A DNA stretch of 45,209 nucleotides from BJGO01 sp039810885. GTDB lineage: Bacteria > Bacteroidota > Bacteroidia > Chitinophagales > UBA10324. Positions 1-8,683 of this stretch are shown piece by piece. The translations under genes were made by a program, and so were the position numbers. The stretch's first letter is position 1. The number at the start of each line of letters is the position of its first letter. The notes beneath the pieces were generated by a model that saw only the letters and a program-made list of their open reading frames with translations, did not search any database and was not told the origin of the DNA. The stretch spans positions 1 through 45,209 of the forward strand of contig JBDHXV010000023.1 of assembly GCA_039810885.1 (NCBI GenBank). The letters run 5' to 3'.

Positions 1-2701
1 TGATTCTAAAGGCTTCTCCCAATGTATTATAGTATGAACCTACCGGAGCAAAAATTTCATACGTAAAGTTGCTGTTCAAAATATAATTTGCATAAGCATA
101 AACTAATCGAAGTGTGGTTACCAAGGCAACTGCACCACCATCAGATTTTAAAACAAGGTATTCTCCTGCACTCTTATGTTCAGGGTCGTCAAAGCGGCTA
201 AATTCACATGTTGCAGTAATAAATAACGGAAGTCTGCAGCAGTTGTTCCACGTGTCAAAATCAGAAATCTGAAGAATTCGCTCGTGGGCCAATCCGGTAA
301 TGCCGCCATGGCCAAGGTAGTTAAACATCAAAGTGCCATTGTACATTCTGTTCTTTATTGCCGTAGTTACATCCGGTGCACGTTGCCCGGATGAAGTGGA
401 AATTTGCTGATAGGCGTCAACGTATATTTTGTCAACATTCCATACAGGATAATTGGTATTGATATAGTTGTACAACTTTTCGGCATCCTTAAAATGCTCA
501 TTATTGTCGCCATCGTCGGCGGAAAGAGTTATGATATTTTGCCAACTGCCCCGTTCGGAATTTATTACATAGTTTTTTATCTTAGTTATAACCGACCATG
601 CCTCCTCTAAAGAGTTAATAGGAAGTCGTCCGATAGCAATATCAAGTATATCGGTGTTAGAAAGGATACTACTCCCTTCATTGTCGTCCAGGAATCCGAA
701 GTAATCGTCACTGCAAAAAGTTAAAACAGGCGAAAGAGAATTCGTGCTTTCATAAGTAGGTACACGATTCGTGTTATCGGCAATTTTATTCTTGTAATCA
801 TAAGAAGCATCACCGAATAGCATTAAATACTTAGGAGGAGCATAGCCGTTTGCAACAGCTTTCTTACGAAGCATACGCATATATTCTTTTATGGCAGTAA
901 TATCTTGAGCCCCTGATGAAAACTCATTATATATACTGCCGGGAGTAACAACTTTAACCTTATAATTAAATGTCTGAGTATGAAAGTCGGCCAAGGCTTC
1001 TGCTGCAGAAAGGTATTCGGGAGGAGAAACAATAACGTAATCTACAGGGCCTGTGGCATGTAGATCTTGGTTTGAAACTAAGCCCCCTGCCAAGGGAGTC
1101 AACAGCCCTGAAGTTGGGTTGAAAGAACAAAAGTTCTTTAGAGAATCCGCAGCTAATTTAAAAGTTGCTGTGTTGCTGTTCCATTCAAATTGTTGGCGAA
1201 CAACATTAGTGGGGTTCGTGATGTCAAGAATCCAAAAAGGAGAATTGAAATTCCCTAAGGAATATGAAGCAACATTCCCTGTGCCGACACTACTCAATGA
1301 ACGAAAGTGCATTTGATTTCCGGTTTGCAGCAAATTGCGTTTGAGAATAACCTCAATGTAGTTTAGCCACCCATTGGCATCATTTGCAGTGCTACTGTAG
1401 CTTAATCCAACATTGATGGCAGATTGACTTGTGTTATAAGTAAACACATTACTCTTTGTTAAAGCATAGGTGTCCGTGTAATAAGCCCCGGTGTTGTTAA
1501 TGCTAATGTTCCCTAATGATTGACCATTTGCAGACACATTAAAATTTCTGGGTCCGTCTAAAGATCTTGATGCAACGTCAACTTTAATTGTTACGGGACT
1601 TGACGTTTTTACATTAGAAAAGTTAAATGGAAATACTTGTTGTTGCTCAAAGCGAAACTCATTGCCATACCACTCACGCCCGGATTGTATTAAGTTAAAT
1701 AAATCCGGTTCTACAAATTGATAATCGTCAAAATCGGTTACAATATGAGTTGCAGCGGCGTCTGTCGAAGGCTGCTGACTCATTCTTTTGCCCGGGCCTA
1801 AACTTGTAGTTAAAAAATAGTAACTGTAATCCGAATATATATTGACACGATGGTAAAAGGTGTTATTTGAATTATCTAAATACCAACGATTGGGTCCTTG
1901 TCCATAGAAAATCAGATAGTCGTTATCGTTAAAAACACCGTCATCTTCACCAAAAACATAAACTGCATTCTCTTGCAAATCATCATACCGAAATTGTGCA
2001 TTTGATTCGGGTAACATTCCTCCGCCATTGCCATAAATACGGATATTCTTGGGGTTGATATTATTAATATTTATTCCTAATGAGGATAAATACGATTTAT
2101 CGATTTTATAAACTCCATCCTGATTAATGGGTATTTTATACCAATTCCCACCACTCAGAACAGAATGGTCGGCATAGGGATAATCTCTGGAAGTACCGAC
2201 ATTAGCAGGAATTAATGAATAAGTTATAGTGGCACTCACAACTTTTCCTAAGACGCCACTTTTGTTGTCGTATGCAAGCATAGGAATAATTAATGCCCCG
2301 GAATAATCTTTCCCGCTTACCCCGACATAAGACAGAACCTCTGGAATTTGCTTTACAAAAGATAGGCACGTCATGAATTGTTTTTCTTCTTCGGGTCTTA
2401 ATGGGATAGTTTCAATAGCCGTAAATTGAGCGTTTATCTGAGCATAAAACGGTAAGGTAATATGAGCTATAGAGTATGGCAAATGTCCTCTGTTCTCATC
2501 ATAACGCGCTCCATCAAAAAATGGAAGGGTATGTAGTTTGTAATCGGCTAATTCTAGAGTCCTTGATGTGTCGGACCAAGTTGCTTGTATTTGTATGGAA
2601 TTGGATTGTGCTCGAACAAAAGAGGTGACTATGCTTGTTAAAAGCAGCACAATAGTTATTAGTAGAATAGCTCTTTTAAAACTGTAGTGTTTAATGTTCA
2701 T
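1..2701 (-). CDS. porU: Type IX secretion C-terminal signal peptidase PorU (partial, C-terminus off the window)
   Basis: Read leftward from ATG at 2701; 900 full codons are present and the frame is still open at base 1, so the C-terminus lies outside. PorU is the gingipain-like cysteine protease at the cell surface that removes the C-terminal sorting domain of type IX cargo and helps attach the cargo to the outer membrane. Visible features: a signal peptide ending ...FVRA|Q (cleavage 31/32), an N-terminal region with the PorU-typical stretch NWYKIPINQDGVYKI and IYGNGGGMLPE, and a C25-type catalytic domain. The catalytic pair is readable: His798 in LGHGG and Cys832 in TATCEFSRFDDP. Their 34-residue spacing is close to that in gingipains. 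The start is chosen because it gives a clean signal peptide. It is divergent from the PorP-like gene, with 78 bp between them. Function is well supported by the motifs and by the nearby gldJ. Confidence 0.92.
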   Translation of the reverse strand, partial: MNIKHYSFKRAILLITIVLLLTSIVTSFVRAQSNSIQIQATWSDTSRTLELADYKLHTLPFFDGARYDENRGHLPYSIAHITLPFYAQINAQFTAIETIPLRPEEEKQFMTCLSFVKQIPEVLSYVGVSGKDYSGALIIPMLAYDNKSGVLGKVVSATITYSLIPANVGTSRDYPYADHSVLSGGNWYKIPINQDGVYKIDKSYLSSLGININNINPKNIRIYGNGGGMLPESNAQFRYDDLQENAVYVFGEDDGVFNDNDYLIFYGQGPNRWYLDNSNNTFYHRVNIYSDYSYYFLTTSLGPGKRMSQQPSTDAAATHIVTDFDDYQFVEPDLFNLIQSGREWYGNEFRFEQQQVFPFNFSNVKTSSPVTIKVDVASRSLDGPRNFNVSANGQSLGNISINNTGAYYTDTYALTKSNVFTYNTSQSAINVGLSYSSTANDANGWLNYIEVILKRNLLQTGNQMHFRSLSSVGTGNVASYSLGNFNSPFWILDITNPTNVVRQQFEWNSNTATFKLAADSLKNFCSFNPTSGLLTPLAGGLVSNQDLHATGPVDYVIVSPPEYLSAAEALADFHTQTFNYKVKVVTPGSIYNEFSSGAQDITAIKEYMRMLRKKAVANGYAPPKYLMLFGDASYDYKNKIADNTNRVPTYESTNSLSPVLTFCSDDYFGFLDDNEGSSILSNTDILDIAIGRLPINSLEEAWSVITKIKNYVINSERGSWQNIITLSADDGDNNEHFKDAEKLYNYINTNYPVWNVDKIYVDAYQQISTSSGQRAPDVTTAIKNRMYNGTLMFNYLGHGGITGLAHERILQISDFDTWNNCCRLPLFITATCEFSRFDDPEHKSAGEYLVLKSDGGAVALVTTLRLVYAYANYILNSNFTYEIFAPVGSYYNTLGEAFRI

Positions 2702-2779
2702 CTCCAAACGGGGTCAGTACTTTCAGAGGTGCAAGGTAACGACATAATTAAGTTATTATTGCAACGTTACTATACATTC

Positions 2780-3775
2780 ATGCTTAAAAATAGAAGAGGG
2801 TGGATATTTTATTTGACAATACTGTTGTTCACACAAGCAGCTATTGCACAAGATATAGAATTTTCACAATTTCTATACAACCCGGTCTATTTGAATCAAG
2901 GAATGTATGGAATTAACGGAGGACCTAGGATTATAGCGAATTATCGAAATCAATGGCCGGCCCTTCAAAAGGCATTCGAGTCATATTCGATTTCTTATGA
3001 TCAACATTTTGATAAAATCGGAGGGGGTGTTGGGATTCAGATTTTATCAGATAATCAAGCGTCAGGAATAATAAAGACTACGGCTCTCTCTGCAGGATAT
3101 AATCACCTGTTTAAAATCAACGATAAAACCGGAATTAGGGCGGGAATGAGCGCTATGGTTTTTCAAAAAAGGCTGGAATGGTCGAAGTTGCTTTTTTATG
3201 ATCAATTTGATCAATCAACAGCTTTGCCAACAAGTTCTATTAGCTTTGAACAAATTCCCGACATCAAAAATCATACATTACTCGATATAGGGGCGGGATT
3301 TATTCTTTTTAATAAGAATACATACGGAGGCTTATCCGTTAAACACCTGAACCAGCCCAACGAATCATATTACAATTCCTATAAGTCAAATCTCCCATTA
3401 AGGCTTTCTGCAAATTTTGGTGCACAAATCAGAACAAAAAGAGGAAAGTCCACGTATATAAGCCCCAATATCATGTTCACATCACAAGCAAGATTTAAAC
3501 AAACCCAAGGGCACGTCTTATTAAATGCCTCGCCGGTAATTCTTGGAATGGGCTACAGGCACGCATTTGAGAATATAGATGCCTTTATTTTTTATGCGGG
3601 GGTACAAAAAGGAATTGTGCGTGTTGTTTATAGTTACGATAATACTTTTAACAATTTAAGAAGCAAATCCGGCGGCGCTCACGAGTTATCGCTGACTTTA
3701 AATTTTAGCGATGGAAAAAAGGCAGCGGCTAAAAGAACACTTAAGAATTCACTGGATTGCCCCGGCTTACTTTGA
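2780..3775 (+). CDS. PorP/SprF family type IX secretion membrane protein
   Basis: A 331-residue outer-membrane beta-barrel protein of the PorP/SprF family. Family members partner with type IX secretion components or help secrete a neighbouring large adhesin. The frame is open from 2687, but that start would overlap the porU start and lacks an N-terminal signal. ATG 2780 gives MLKNRRGW...TQAAIA|QDIEFSQ, a good signal peptide (cleavage 23/24) followed by the family hallmark DIEFSQFLYNP. Alternating beta-strand patterns continue to the end, with the typical late FYAGVQKGIVRVVYSYD strand. It lies between porU and gldJ, which supports a secretion role. Whether it is the core PorP or one of several paralogues dedicated to one cargo cannot be decided here, so no symbol is assigned. 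Confidence 0.85.
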   Translation: MLKNRRGWIFYLTILLFTQAAIAQDIEFSQFLYNPVYLNQGMYGINGGPRIIANYRNQWPALQKAFESYSISYDQHFDKIGGGVGIQILSDNQASGIIKTTALSAGYNHLFKINDKTGIRAGMSAMVFQKRLEWSKLLFYDQFDQSTALPTSSISFEQIPDIKNHTLLDIGAGFILFNKNTYGGLSVKHLNQPNESYYNSYKSNLPLRLSANFGAQIRTKRGKSTYISPNIMFTSQARFKQTQGHVLLNASPVILGMGYRHAFENIDAFIFYAGVQKGIVRVVYSYDNTFNNLRSKSGGAHELSLTLNFSDGKKAAAKRTLKNSLDCPGLL

Positions 3776-3800
3776 TTTGATAATAAAAAAATTACATTTG
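3771..3800 (+). promoter_or_regulatory. Candidate Bacteroidota promoter for gldJ
   Basis: TTTG at 3771-3774, an 18 bp spacer and TACATTTG at 3793-3800 match the Bacteroidota housekeeping consensus (TTTG, about 19 bp, TAnnTTTG). The -33 element overlaps the stop region of the upstream PorP-like gene. Transcription would start near 3807, about 43 bases before the gldJ start. The elements are seen; promoter activity is inferred. Confidence 0.5.
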
Positions 3801-3849
3801 CGTTATCCACAAATCCACAAGCACCATTCAAACACACACTAAACAGAAT

Positions 3850-5376
3850 ATGATGCCAAAAATTAGAAGCCTGATTGTTGTTTTAGCTGCAGTAATAGCA
3901 GCCGTGTCATTACAATCCTGCAAAAAGAACAAATCGGCAATGACCGGATGGAATTATAATGATTCTAAATGGGGAGGATTCTTTGTTTCAACAAAATTTA
4001 AAGGACAAGAAACCGGTCCCAATCTGGTGTTAGTAGAGGGTGGGGCTTATGTTATGGGAAACACAGAGCAAAATGTTACCTATGACTTTAGCAGTGTTCC
4101 GCGTAAGGTTACGGTATCTTCATTCTATATGGATGAAACCGAAGTTGCTAACGTCCACTATCGCGAGTATTTAGATTGGACGGCACGCGTCTTTGGGTCA
4201 GACTTCCCTGAGGTTTATCGTCGCGCATTGCCGGACTCATTAGTGTGGCGTTCTCAGTTGGCTTACAATGAACCGTATGTAGAATATTATTTTCGCTATC
4301 CTGCGTATGATTATTATCCGGTTGTTGGGGTTAGTTGGATACAGGCTACAGAATTCTGTAAATGGCGTACCGATCGAGTGAATGAAATGATTTTGGTTAG
4401 AGAAGGTATTTTAGAAAAGAATCCCAACCAAGTAGGAGCAGACAATTTTAATACTCGGTCGTATATCGTTGGTCAATATGAAGGTGCTGTTCGTAAAAAC
4501 CTTAAAGACCTGCACCCCAATGGCAGTGGCGAGCGCAAGGTTCGTATAGAAGACGGTATTTTCTTGCCGGAATATCGCCTTCCAACAGAAGCAGAGTGGG
4601 AATATGCGGCACTTTCATTAATTGGGAACAATCCCTATAAGGGAGAAGAATTAATATCCGACAGAAAAATATATCCCTGGAACAACAGCACAATGCGAGA
4701 TTCTCGTCACGGTTCATGGCAGGGAGATTTCTTGGCAAATTATAAGCGAGGCAATGGTGATATGATGGGTGTTGCCGGCGGCTTGAATGATAATGCAGAT
4801 ATCACTGCCCCTATATACTCATTCCTACCTAACGACTATGGTTTATACAATATGGCCGGCAACGTAAGTGAGTGGGTTATGGATGTATTCAGAAGTTATA
4901 CTCCTTATGATGAAGTTGACTTTAATTCATACCGAGGTAACGTATTTTACAAAGACAGCTTAGATGAAGATTACAACCATATTGAAAAGGATAGCCTTGG
5001 GCGCATAGTTCAAATTCCGGTTACGGAATCAGAGAACGTAAATCGTCTTAATTACAAAAAGTCAGATAACATTAATTATCTCGATGGCGACTCAATGTCA
5101 TTGTCGGTTTATCAATATTCTGTGTCCTCACTTATAAATGATAAGTCACGCGTTTATAAAGGAGGCAGTTGGGCTGATCGTGCTTACTATCTATCACCGG
5201 GAACCCGCCGATTCCTTGATGAGAATCAGCGCCTCCCGACACTTGGATTCCGATGTGCAATGGTTCGATTAGGAAGCCCATCGGGAAATAAAACAAAATC
5301 AGGCAATTACTTTAAGAACAAAAAGACTTCAAATCAGAAGCAGTATTACAACAGAACGTGGAAGAAAGGAAACTAA
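3850..5376 (+). CDS. gldJ: Gliding motility/type IX secretion lipoprotein GldJ
   Basis: A 508-residue lipoprotein with a formylglycine-generating-enzyme (SUMF1) fold. GldJ is an outer-membrane lipoprotein needed for gliding and for stability of the type IX motor-associated ring in bacteria that have it. The N-terminus MMPKIRSL...AAVSLQSC is a lipoprotein signal with the lipidated Cys at residue 24. The FGE-like domain runs from about residue 55 (LVLVEGGAYVMG) through VGVSWIQATEFCKWR, RLPTEAEWEYAA and GLYNMAGNVSEWVMDV to KGGSWADRAYYLSPGTRRFLDE and GFRCAMVR near the end. The long insertions and the TRRFLDE-GFRCAM ending fit GldJ better than GldK. Location beside porU, with murF next, agrees with gldJ loci in other Bacteroidota. 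A promoter (3771-3800) and a strong terminator (5397-5429) suggest it can be a monocistronic unit. Confidence 0.88.
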   Translation: MMPKIRSLIVVLAAVIAAVSLQSCKKNKSAMTGWNYNDSKWGGFFVSTKFKGQETGPNLVLVEGGAYVMGNTEQNVTYDFSSVPRKVTVSSFYMDETEVANVHYREYLDWTARVFGSDFPEVYRRALPDSLVWRSQLAYNEPYVEYYFRYPAYDYYPVVGVSWIQATEFCKWRTDRVNEMILVREGILEKNPNQVGADNFNTRSYIVGQYEGAVRKNLKDLHPNGSGERKVRIEDGIFLPEYRLPTEAEWEYAALSLIGNNPYKGEELISDRKIYPWNNSTMRDSRHGSWQGDFLANYKRGNGDMMGVAGGLNDNADITAPIYSFLPNDYGLYNMAGNVSEWVMDVFRSYTPYDEVDFNSYRGNVFYKDSLDEDYNHIEKDSLGRIVQIPVTESENVNRLNYKKSDNINYLDGDSMSLSVYQYSVSSLINDKSRVYKGGSWADRAYYLSPGTRRFLDENQRLPTLGFRCAMVRLGSPSGNKTKSGNYFKNKKTSNQKQYYNRTWKKGN

Positions 5377-5396
5377 ACTGACGTAACGCATTAATC

Positions 5397-5429
5397 AAAA
5401 GCGACATTGACCTCAATGTCGCTTTTTTG
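5397..5429 (+). terminator. Rho-independent terminator after gldJ
   Basis: A perfect 13 bp stem (5397-5409 with 5414-5426, arms AAAAGCGACATTG and its complement) closes a 4-base ACCT loop and runs into TTTTTT. It sits 20 bases after the gldJ stop and before murF. Confidence 0.9.
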
Positions 5430-5477
5430 TTTTATACAGCTATCTTTTTATTTTTTGCTCACGACCTTTGCATATCT

Positions 5478-6776
5478 ATGAGTAATAACATTGAGCAACT
5501 GTATAATTTATTCTTAATGAGTACAGGTATTTCAACAGACACAAGACGAATTCAAAAAGGAAACATTTTTATTGCATTAAAAGGCGATAATTTTAATGGT
5601 AATGAGTATGCAAAGCGGGCATTGGACGCAGGGGCATCATACTGTGTAATAGATGACCGGAAGTATAAAGTAGATGAACACTGTGTTGTTGTTGAGGATG
5701 GGCTGAGAACACTGCAAGATTTAGCGCATCATCATCGAAAACAACTTGTTATTCCTATTATTGCTATTTGTGGAAGTAACGGGAAAACAACGACCAAAGA
5801 ACTGACGGGTGCAGTATTGCTAAGCACTTATCCAACATTTGTAACACAGGGGAATCTAAATAATCACATTGGTGTTCCATTGTCCTTGTTGTCAATAACT
5901 GGCAAGCATGAAATTGCAGTAATAGAAATCGGAGCAAATCATATTGGAGAAACGACATTTTTGTGTGAGATCGTAAACCCGAATTTTGGGCTGATAACTA
6001 ATAATGGAAAAGACCACCTTGAAGGGTATGGAAGTATTGAAATGGTTATTAAGGGAAATGGGGAGTTTTATGATTATATCAGGAAAAGCGGGGGCCATGT
6101 TTTTGTATCTGCAGCTCAACAAGACTTGATGACGATGTCTTCCGATTTAAGTAGGACAGTTTACGGGATGCAGCAAGCTACGATAAAAGGTAAAATAGAA
6201 ACAGGAGATTTTGTAAAAGTAAAGATTGACGTTCCTGATGAAAACGAGGTAACAATTAACACACAATTGGTAGGCGATTATAATTTTGAAAATATTATGG
6301 CAGCGGTAACCATAGGGAATTATTTCAAAGTACCTACCCATAAAATAAAAAGGGCAATTGAGTCTTATCTTCCGGGGAATAATCGGTCTCAATTAATACA
6401 GCGAGGTTCAAATAAAATCATTGTTGATTGCTATAATGCTAATCCGTCAAGCATGGAACTTGCCATTAAAAATCTTGTAAAATATAATGAAAATAAAATA
6501 TTGATTATGGGAGATATGTATGAACTAGGCTCTTACAGCGCAGATGAGCACAAGCGCATACTTAGGATTGCATCAGAGCATAAGATAGAACATATATGGA
6601 CGGTAGGAGAAGCATTTAAACATGCGAACGATGAATTGCAACTGGCTGAAAAAGTTTTTAGGGACACAAAGGAGGCACAGAATTTTTTGACAAACAATGA
6701 GATTCGTCAAAGTGTTATTCTATTAAAAGCATCCAGAGCGATAGGATTAGAGCAGATTATAGACTTTATTAAATAG
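5478..6776 (+). CDS. murF: UDP-N-acetylmuramoyl-tripeptide--D-alanyl-D-alanine ligase
   Basis: MurF joins D-Ala-D-Ala to the UDP-MurNAc-tripeptide in the cytoplasm, the last cytoplasmic amino-acid addition of peptidoglycan synthesis. The frame is open from 5427, but that start lies inside the gldJ terminator and would add a hydrophobic stretch foreign to the family. ATG 5478 gives 432 residues, close to usual MurF length. Domains: N-terminal substrate domain with STDTRRIQKGNIFIALKG, ATP-binding P-loop ICGSNGKTTTKE (about 98-109), NLNNHIGVPLSLL, IEIGANHIGE, and the C-terminal ligase domain with IVDCYNANPSSME and ILMGDMYELG. Its stop overlaps the stop of convergent prfA by 8 bases. A GACCTTTG element at 5463-5470 resembles a -7 box but would leave almost no leader. 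Confidence 0.93.
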   Translation: MSNNIEQLYNLFLMSTGISTDTRRIQKGNIFIALKGDNFNGNEYAKRALDAGASYCVIDDRKYKVDEHCVVVEDGLRTLQDLAHHHRKQLVIPIIAICGSNGKTTTKELTGAVLLSTYPTFVTQGNLNNHIGVPLSLLSITGKHEIAVIEIGANHIGETTFLCEIVNPNFGLITNNGKDHLEGYGSIEMVIKGNGEFYDYIRKSGGHVFVSAAQQDLMTMSSDLSRTVYGMQQATIKGKIETGDFVKVKIDVPDENEVTINTQLVGDYNFENIMAAVTIGNYFKVPTHKIKRAIESYLPGNNRSQLIQRGSNKIIVDCYNANPSSMELAIKNLVKYNENKILIMGDMYELGSYSADEHKRILRIASEHKIEHIWTVGEAFKHANDELQLAEKVFRDTKEAQNFLTNNEIRQSVILLKASRAIGLEQIIDFIK

Positions 6777-7845
6777 AAACGCCTCCGGCCTTCATCTTCT
6801 CTGCATTTTCTGCAAGTTGCAGGGCTTCAATAATTTCATCAAGTTCTCCGTTCATTACATCCGGAAGATTATATACGGTTAACCCGATACGATGATCTGT
6901 AATACGAGCTTGAGGATAGTTATATGTTCTGATTTTAGCACTTCGATCTCCTGTGCTGACTATGCTTTTTCTTGAACGGGCTATTTCTTCTTCTTGCTTC
7001 CGCACTTGCTCTTCGTATAATTTAGAACGCATCATACGCATAGCTTTTTCGCGGTTGGCTAATTGTGAGCGTTCTGTTTGACACATCACAACTGTACCGC
7101 TAGGAATATGCGTAAGAATGACTTTTGTTTCAACCTTATTTACGTTTTGCCCTCCAGCACCGCCACTTCGTGCTGTTTCCATTTTCACATCGCTATCTTT
7201 TAACTCAAAATCTACTTCTTCAGCTTCGGGAAGCACAGCTACTGTAGCAGCCGAAGTATGCACCCGGCCGCTGGCTTCGGTTTTGGGCACACGCTGTACC
7301 CGATGTACTCCGGACTCGAATTTTAAAGTTCCATAGACGCCGTTCCCTTCTATTTCTAAAATAACTTCTTTATAGCCGCCAGCCGTGCCTTCGCTTTCAG
7401 AAGCGACAGAAATCTTCCAGCCTTTCGATTCGCAATAGCGCAAATACATCCGGTATAAGTCGCCTGCAAATAAACTCGCCTCATCGCCTCCGGTACCGGC
7501 CCGTATTTCAATAATGGCATTCTTATCGTCTTGCGGGTCTTTCGGGATTAATAGCTGGCGAACATGCTTTTCTGTAATTTCTTTTTCTTCTTCAAGCTGT
7601 GCGAGTTCCTCTTTTGCCATATCGCGAAAATCCTCATCACTTTCATTGGCAATGATATTCTTGTTGTTGTCAATGTTACTTAGTATGAGCTTATACTTTT
7701 CAAAAGCAACTATGATGGGCTGCAATTCTTTGTAATCACGATTTAGCTGTGCATACTGCCTTTGATTGGCTATGAGAGCCGGGTCGGCTAATCGCTCGGC
7801 GATATTGTCGAATTTGTCTTTTAATGCCTGTAGTTTATCAATCAT
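6769..7845 (-). CDS. prfA: Peptide chain release factor 1
   Basis: A 358-residue release factor that recognises UAA and UAG and hydrolyses the peptidyl-tRNA ester on the ribosome. The universal GGQ motif is present in RSGGAGGQNVNKVETKV. The stop-codon recognition motif is PKT in VPKTEASGRVHTSAATVAV, the PxT type of RF1 rather than the SPF of RF2. The N-terminal helical domain (MIDKLQALKDKFDNIAERL...) and GTGGDEASLFAGDLYRMY are typical. Length is normal. The 3' end overlaps murF tail-to-tail by 8 bases. It is the last of three leftward genes (MFS transporter, hypothetical, prfA); the 76-base gap before it shows no obvious terminator, so read-through is possible. Confidence 0.95.
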   Translation of the reverse strand: MIDKLQALKDKFDNIAERLADPALIANQRQYAQLNRDYKELQPIIVAFEKYKLILSNIDNNKNIIANESDEDFRDMAKEELAQLEEEKEITEKHVRQLLIPKDPQDDKNAIIEIRAGTGGDEASLFAGDLYRMYLRYCESKGWKISVASESEGTAGGYKEVILEIEGNGVYGTLKFESGVHRVQRVPKTEASGRVHTSAATVAVLPEAEEVDFELKDSDVKMETARSGGAGGQNVNKVETKVILTHIPSGTVVMCQTERSQLANREKAMRMMRSKLYEEQVRKQEEEIARSRKSIVSTGDRSAKIRTYNYPQARITDHRIGLTVYNLPDVMNGELDEIIEALQLAENAEKMKAGGVSI

Positions 7846-7921
7846 TGGGTAAGTAGAGAAAAATAGAAAGTCAGAGACGAGTTGACCCGAATGCAGGGCA
7901 GCTAATAGTTGTAAGCCGTGT

Positions 7922-8683
7922 TCATGGCGTTAATCGGTACAAACTTACAGCATTTTGTTCTTGTGTTATCATGAACTTTCTAAATAGAAGAGCAGATTGG
8001 AATGTGCGTATGTCTTGAAGCGTGTCGGTTTGTTCAACTTTTGTTGTCAAATTATATTCTGTGATTTGATTATGCTCAATATAAAATAGGGATTGATTTA
8101 CAACTTGTATCTGCGTTTTGGGTTTAATCGGAATTGTTTTTTCATAATTCAGATATTCATCAAAAACGATGATTCCGGAGGTGGTATCACAAACAAAGAT
8201 TTTGTGATTTTCTTCGGTCATAAAAGTTATCTGAGGGGTGTGACCCACTAATTGGAATATATCGGCACTTACTGCTACTAATTTTCCGTAGTCATTAATT
8301 TTTTTTATATTCATATCTACAGCATCATAAAGCCATATATTATTATCAGAACTGCGCGCTGTGGCACTAATATTCATCAGATTGTTTTTGCGCAACTGAA
8401 TGGTAGAAACTAATCCTAAATTATTATCAAGAATTTGAATAACCTGTTGTTGCTTGTAAAAGACAATAGACCTGAACGGATTTGAAGCGTCTATGCTGTA
8501 TATATTTCCATTAGTAATGTCGCTATAACGAAACCATTTATTCCCCGCGCTATCAATCTTAGTGATTGCATTGTTTTGATCTGCAATATAAAAGAACCCG
8601 GTAGTGTCACCGGTTACATAGCGAGCGGCAATGGGCAGAGTAATAATAAGAACGAAGCGATACCAGAGAGAATGTAGCATCAT
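7922..8683 (-). CDS. Hypothetical secreted or membrane-anchored beta-propeller-like protein
   Basis: A 253-residue protein of unknown function. It begins with a hydrophobic stretch (WYRFVLIITLPIAA) that could be a signal peptide or an anchor, then repeated short beta-rich segments of the kind GFFYIADQNNAITKID, IWLYDAVDMNIKKIND and KIFVCDTTSGIIVFDEYL, which resemble blades of a beta-propeller. No catalytic motif is seen. Its start overlaps the stop of the upstream transporter as ATGA (4 bases), so the two are probably translationally coupled. Similar proteins are scattered in Bacteroidota as uncharacterised genes. The propeller reading rests on repeat pattern only. Confidence 0.7.
   Translation of the reverse strand: MMLHSLWYRFVLIITLPIAARYVTGDTTGFFYIADQNNAITKIDSAGNKWFRYSDITNGNIYSIDASNPFRSIVFYKQQQVIQILDNNLGLVSTIQLRKNNLMNISATARSSDNNIWLYDAVDMNIKKINDYGKLVAVSADIFQLVGHTPQITFMTEENHKIFVCDTTSGIIVFDEYLNYEKTIPIKPKTQIQVVNQSLFYIEHNQITEYNLTTKVEQTDTLQDIRTFQSALLFRKFMITQEQNAVSLYRLTP

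Noticed and set aside
1053..1316. 87-codon rightward frame inside porU
   Set aside because: Antisense shadow within a long, motif-bearing porU frame.
2687..2779. Upstream extension of the PorP-like gene
   Set aside because: It would overlap the divergent porU start and put 31 residues before the signal peptide.
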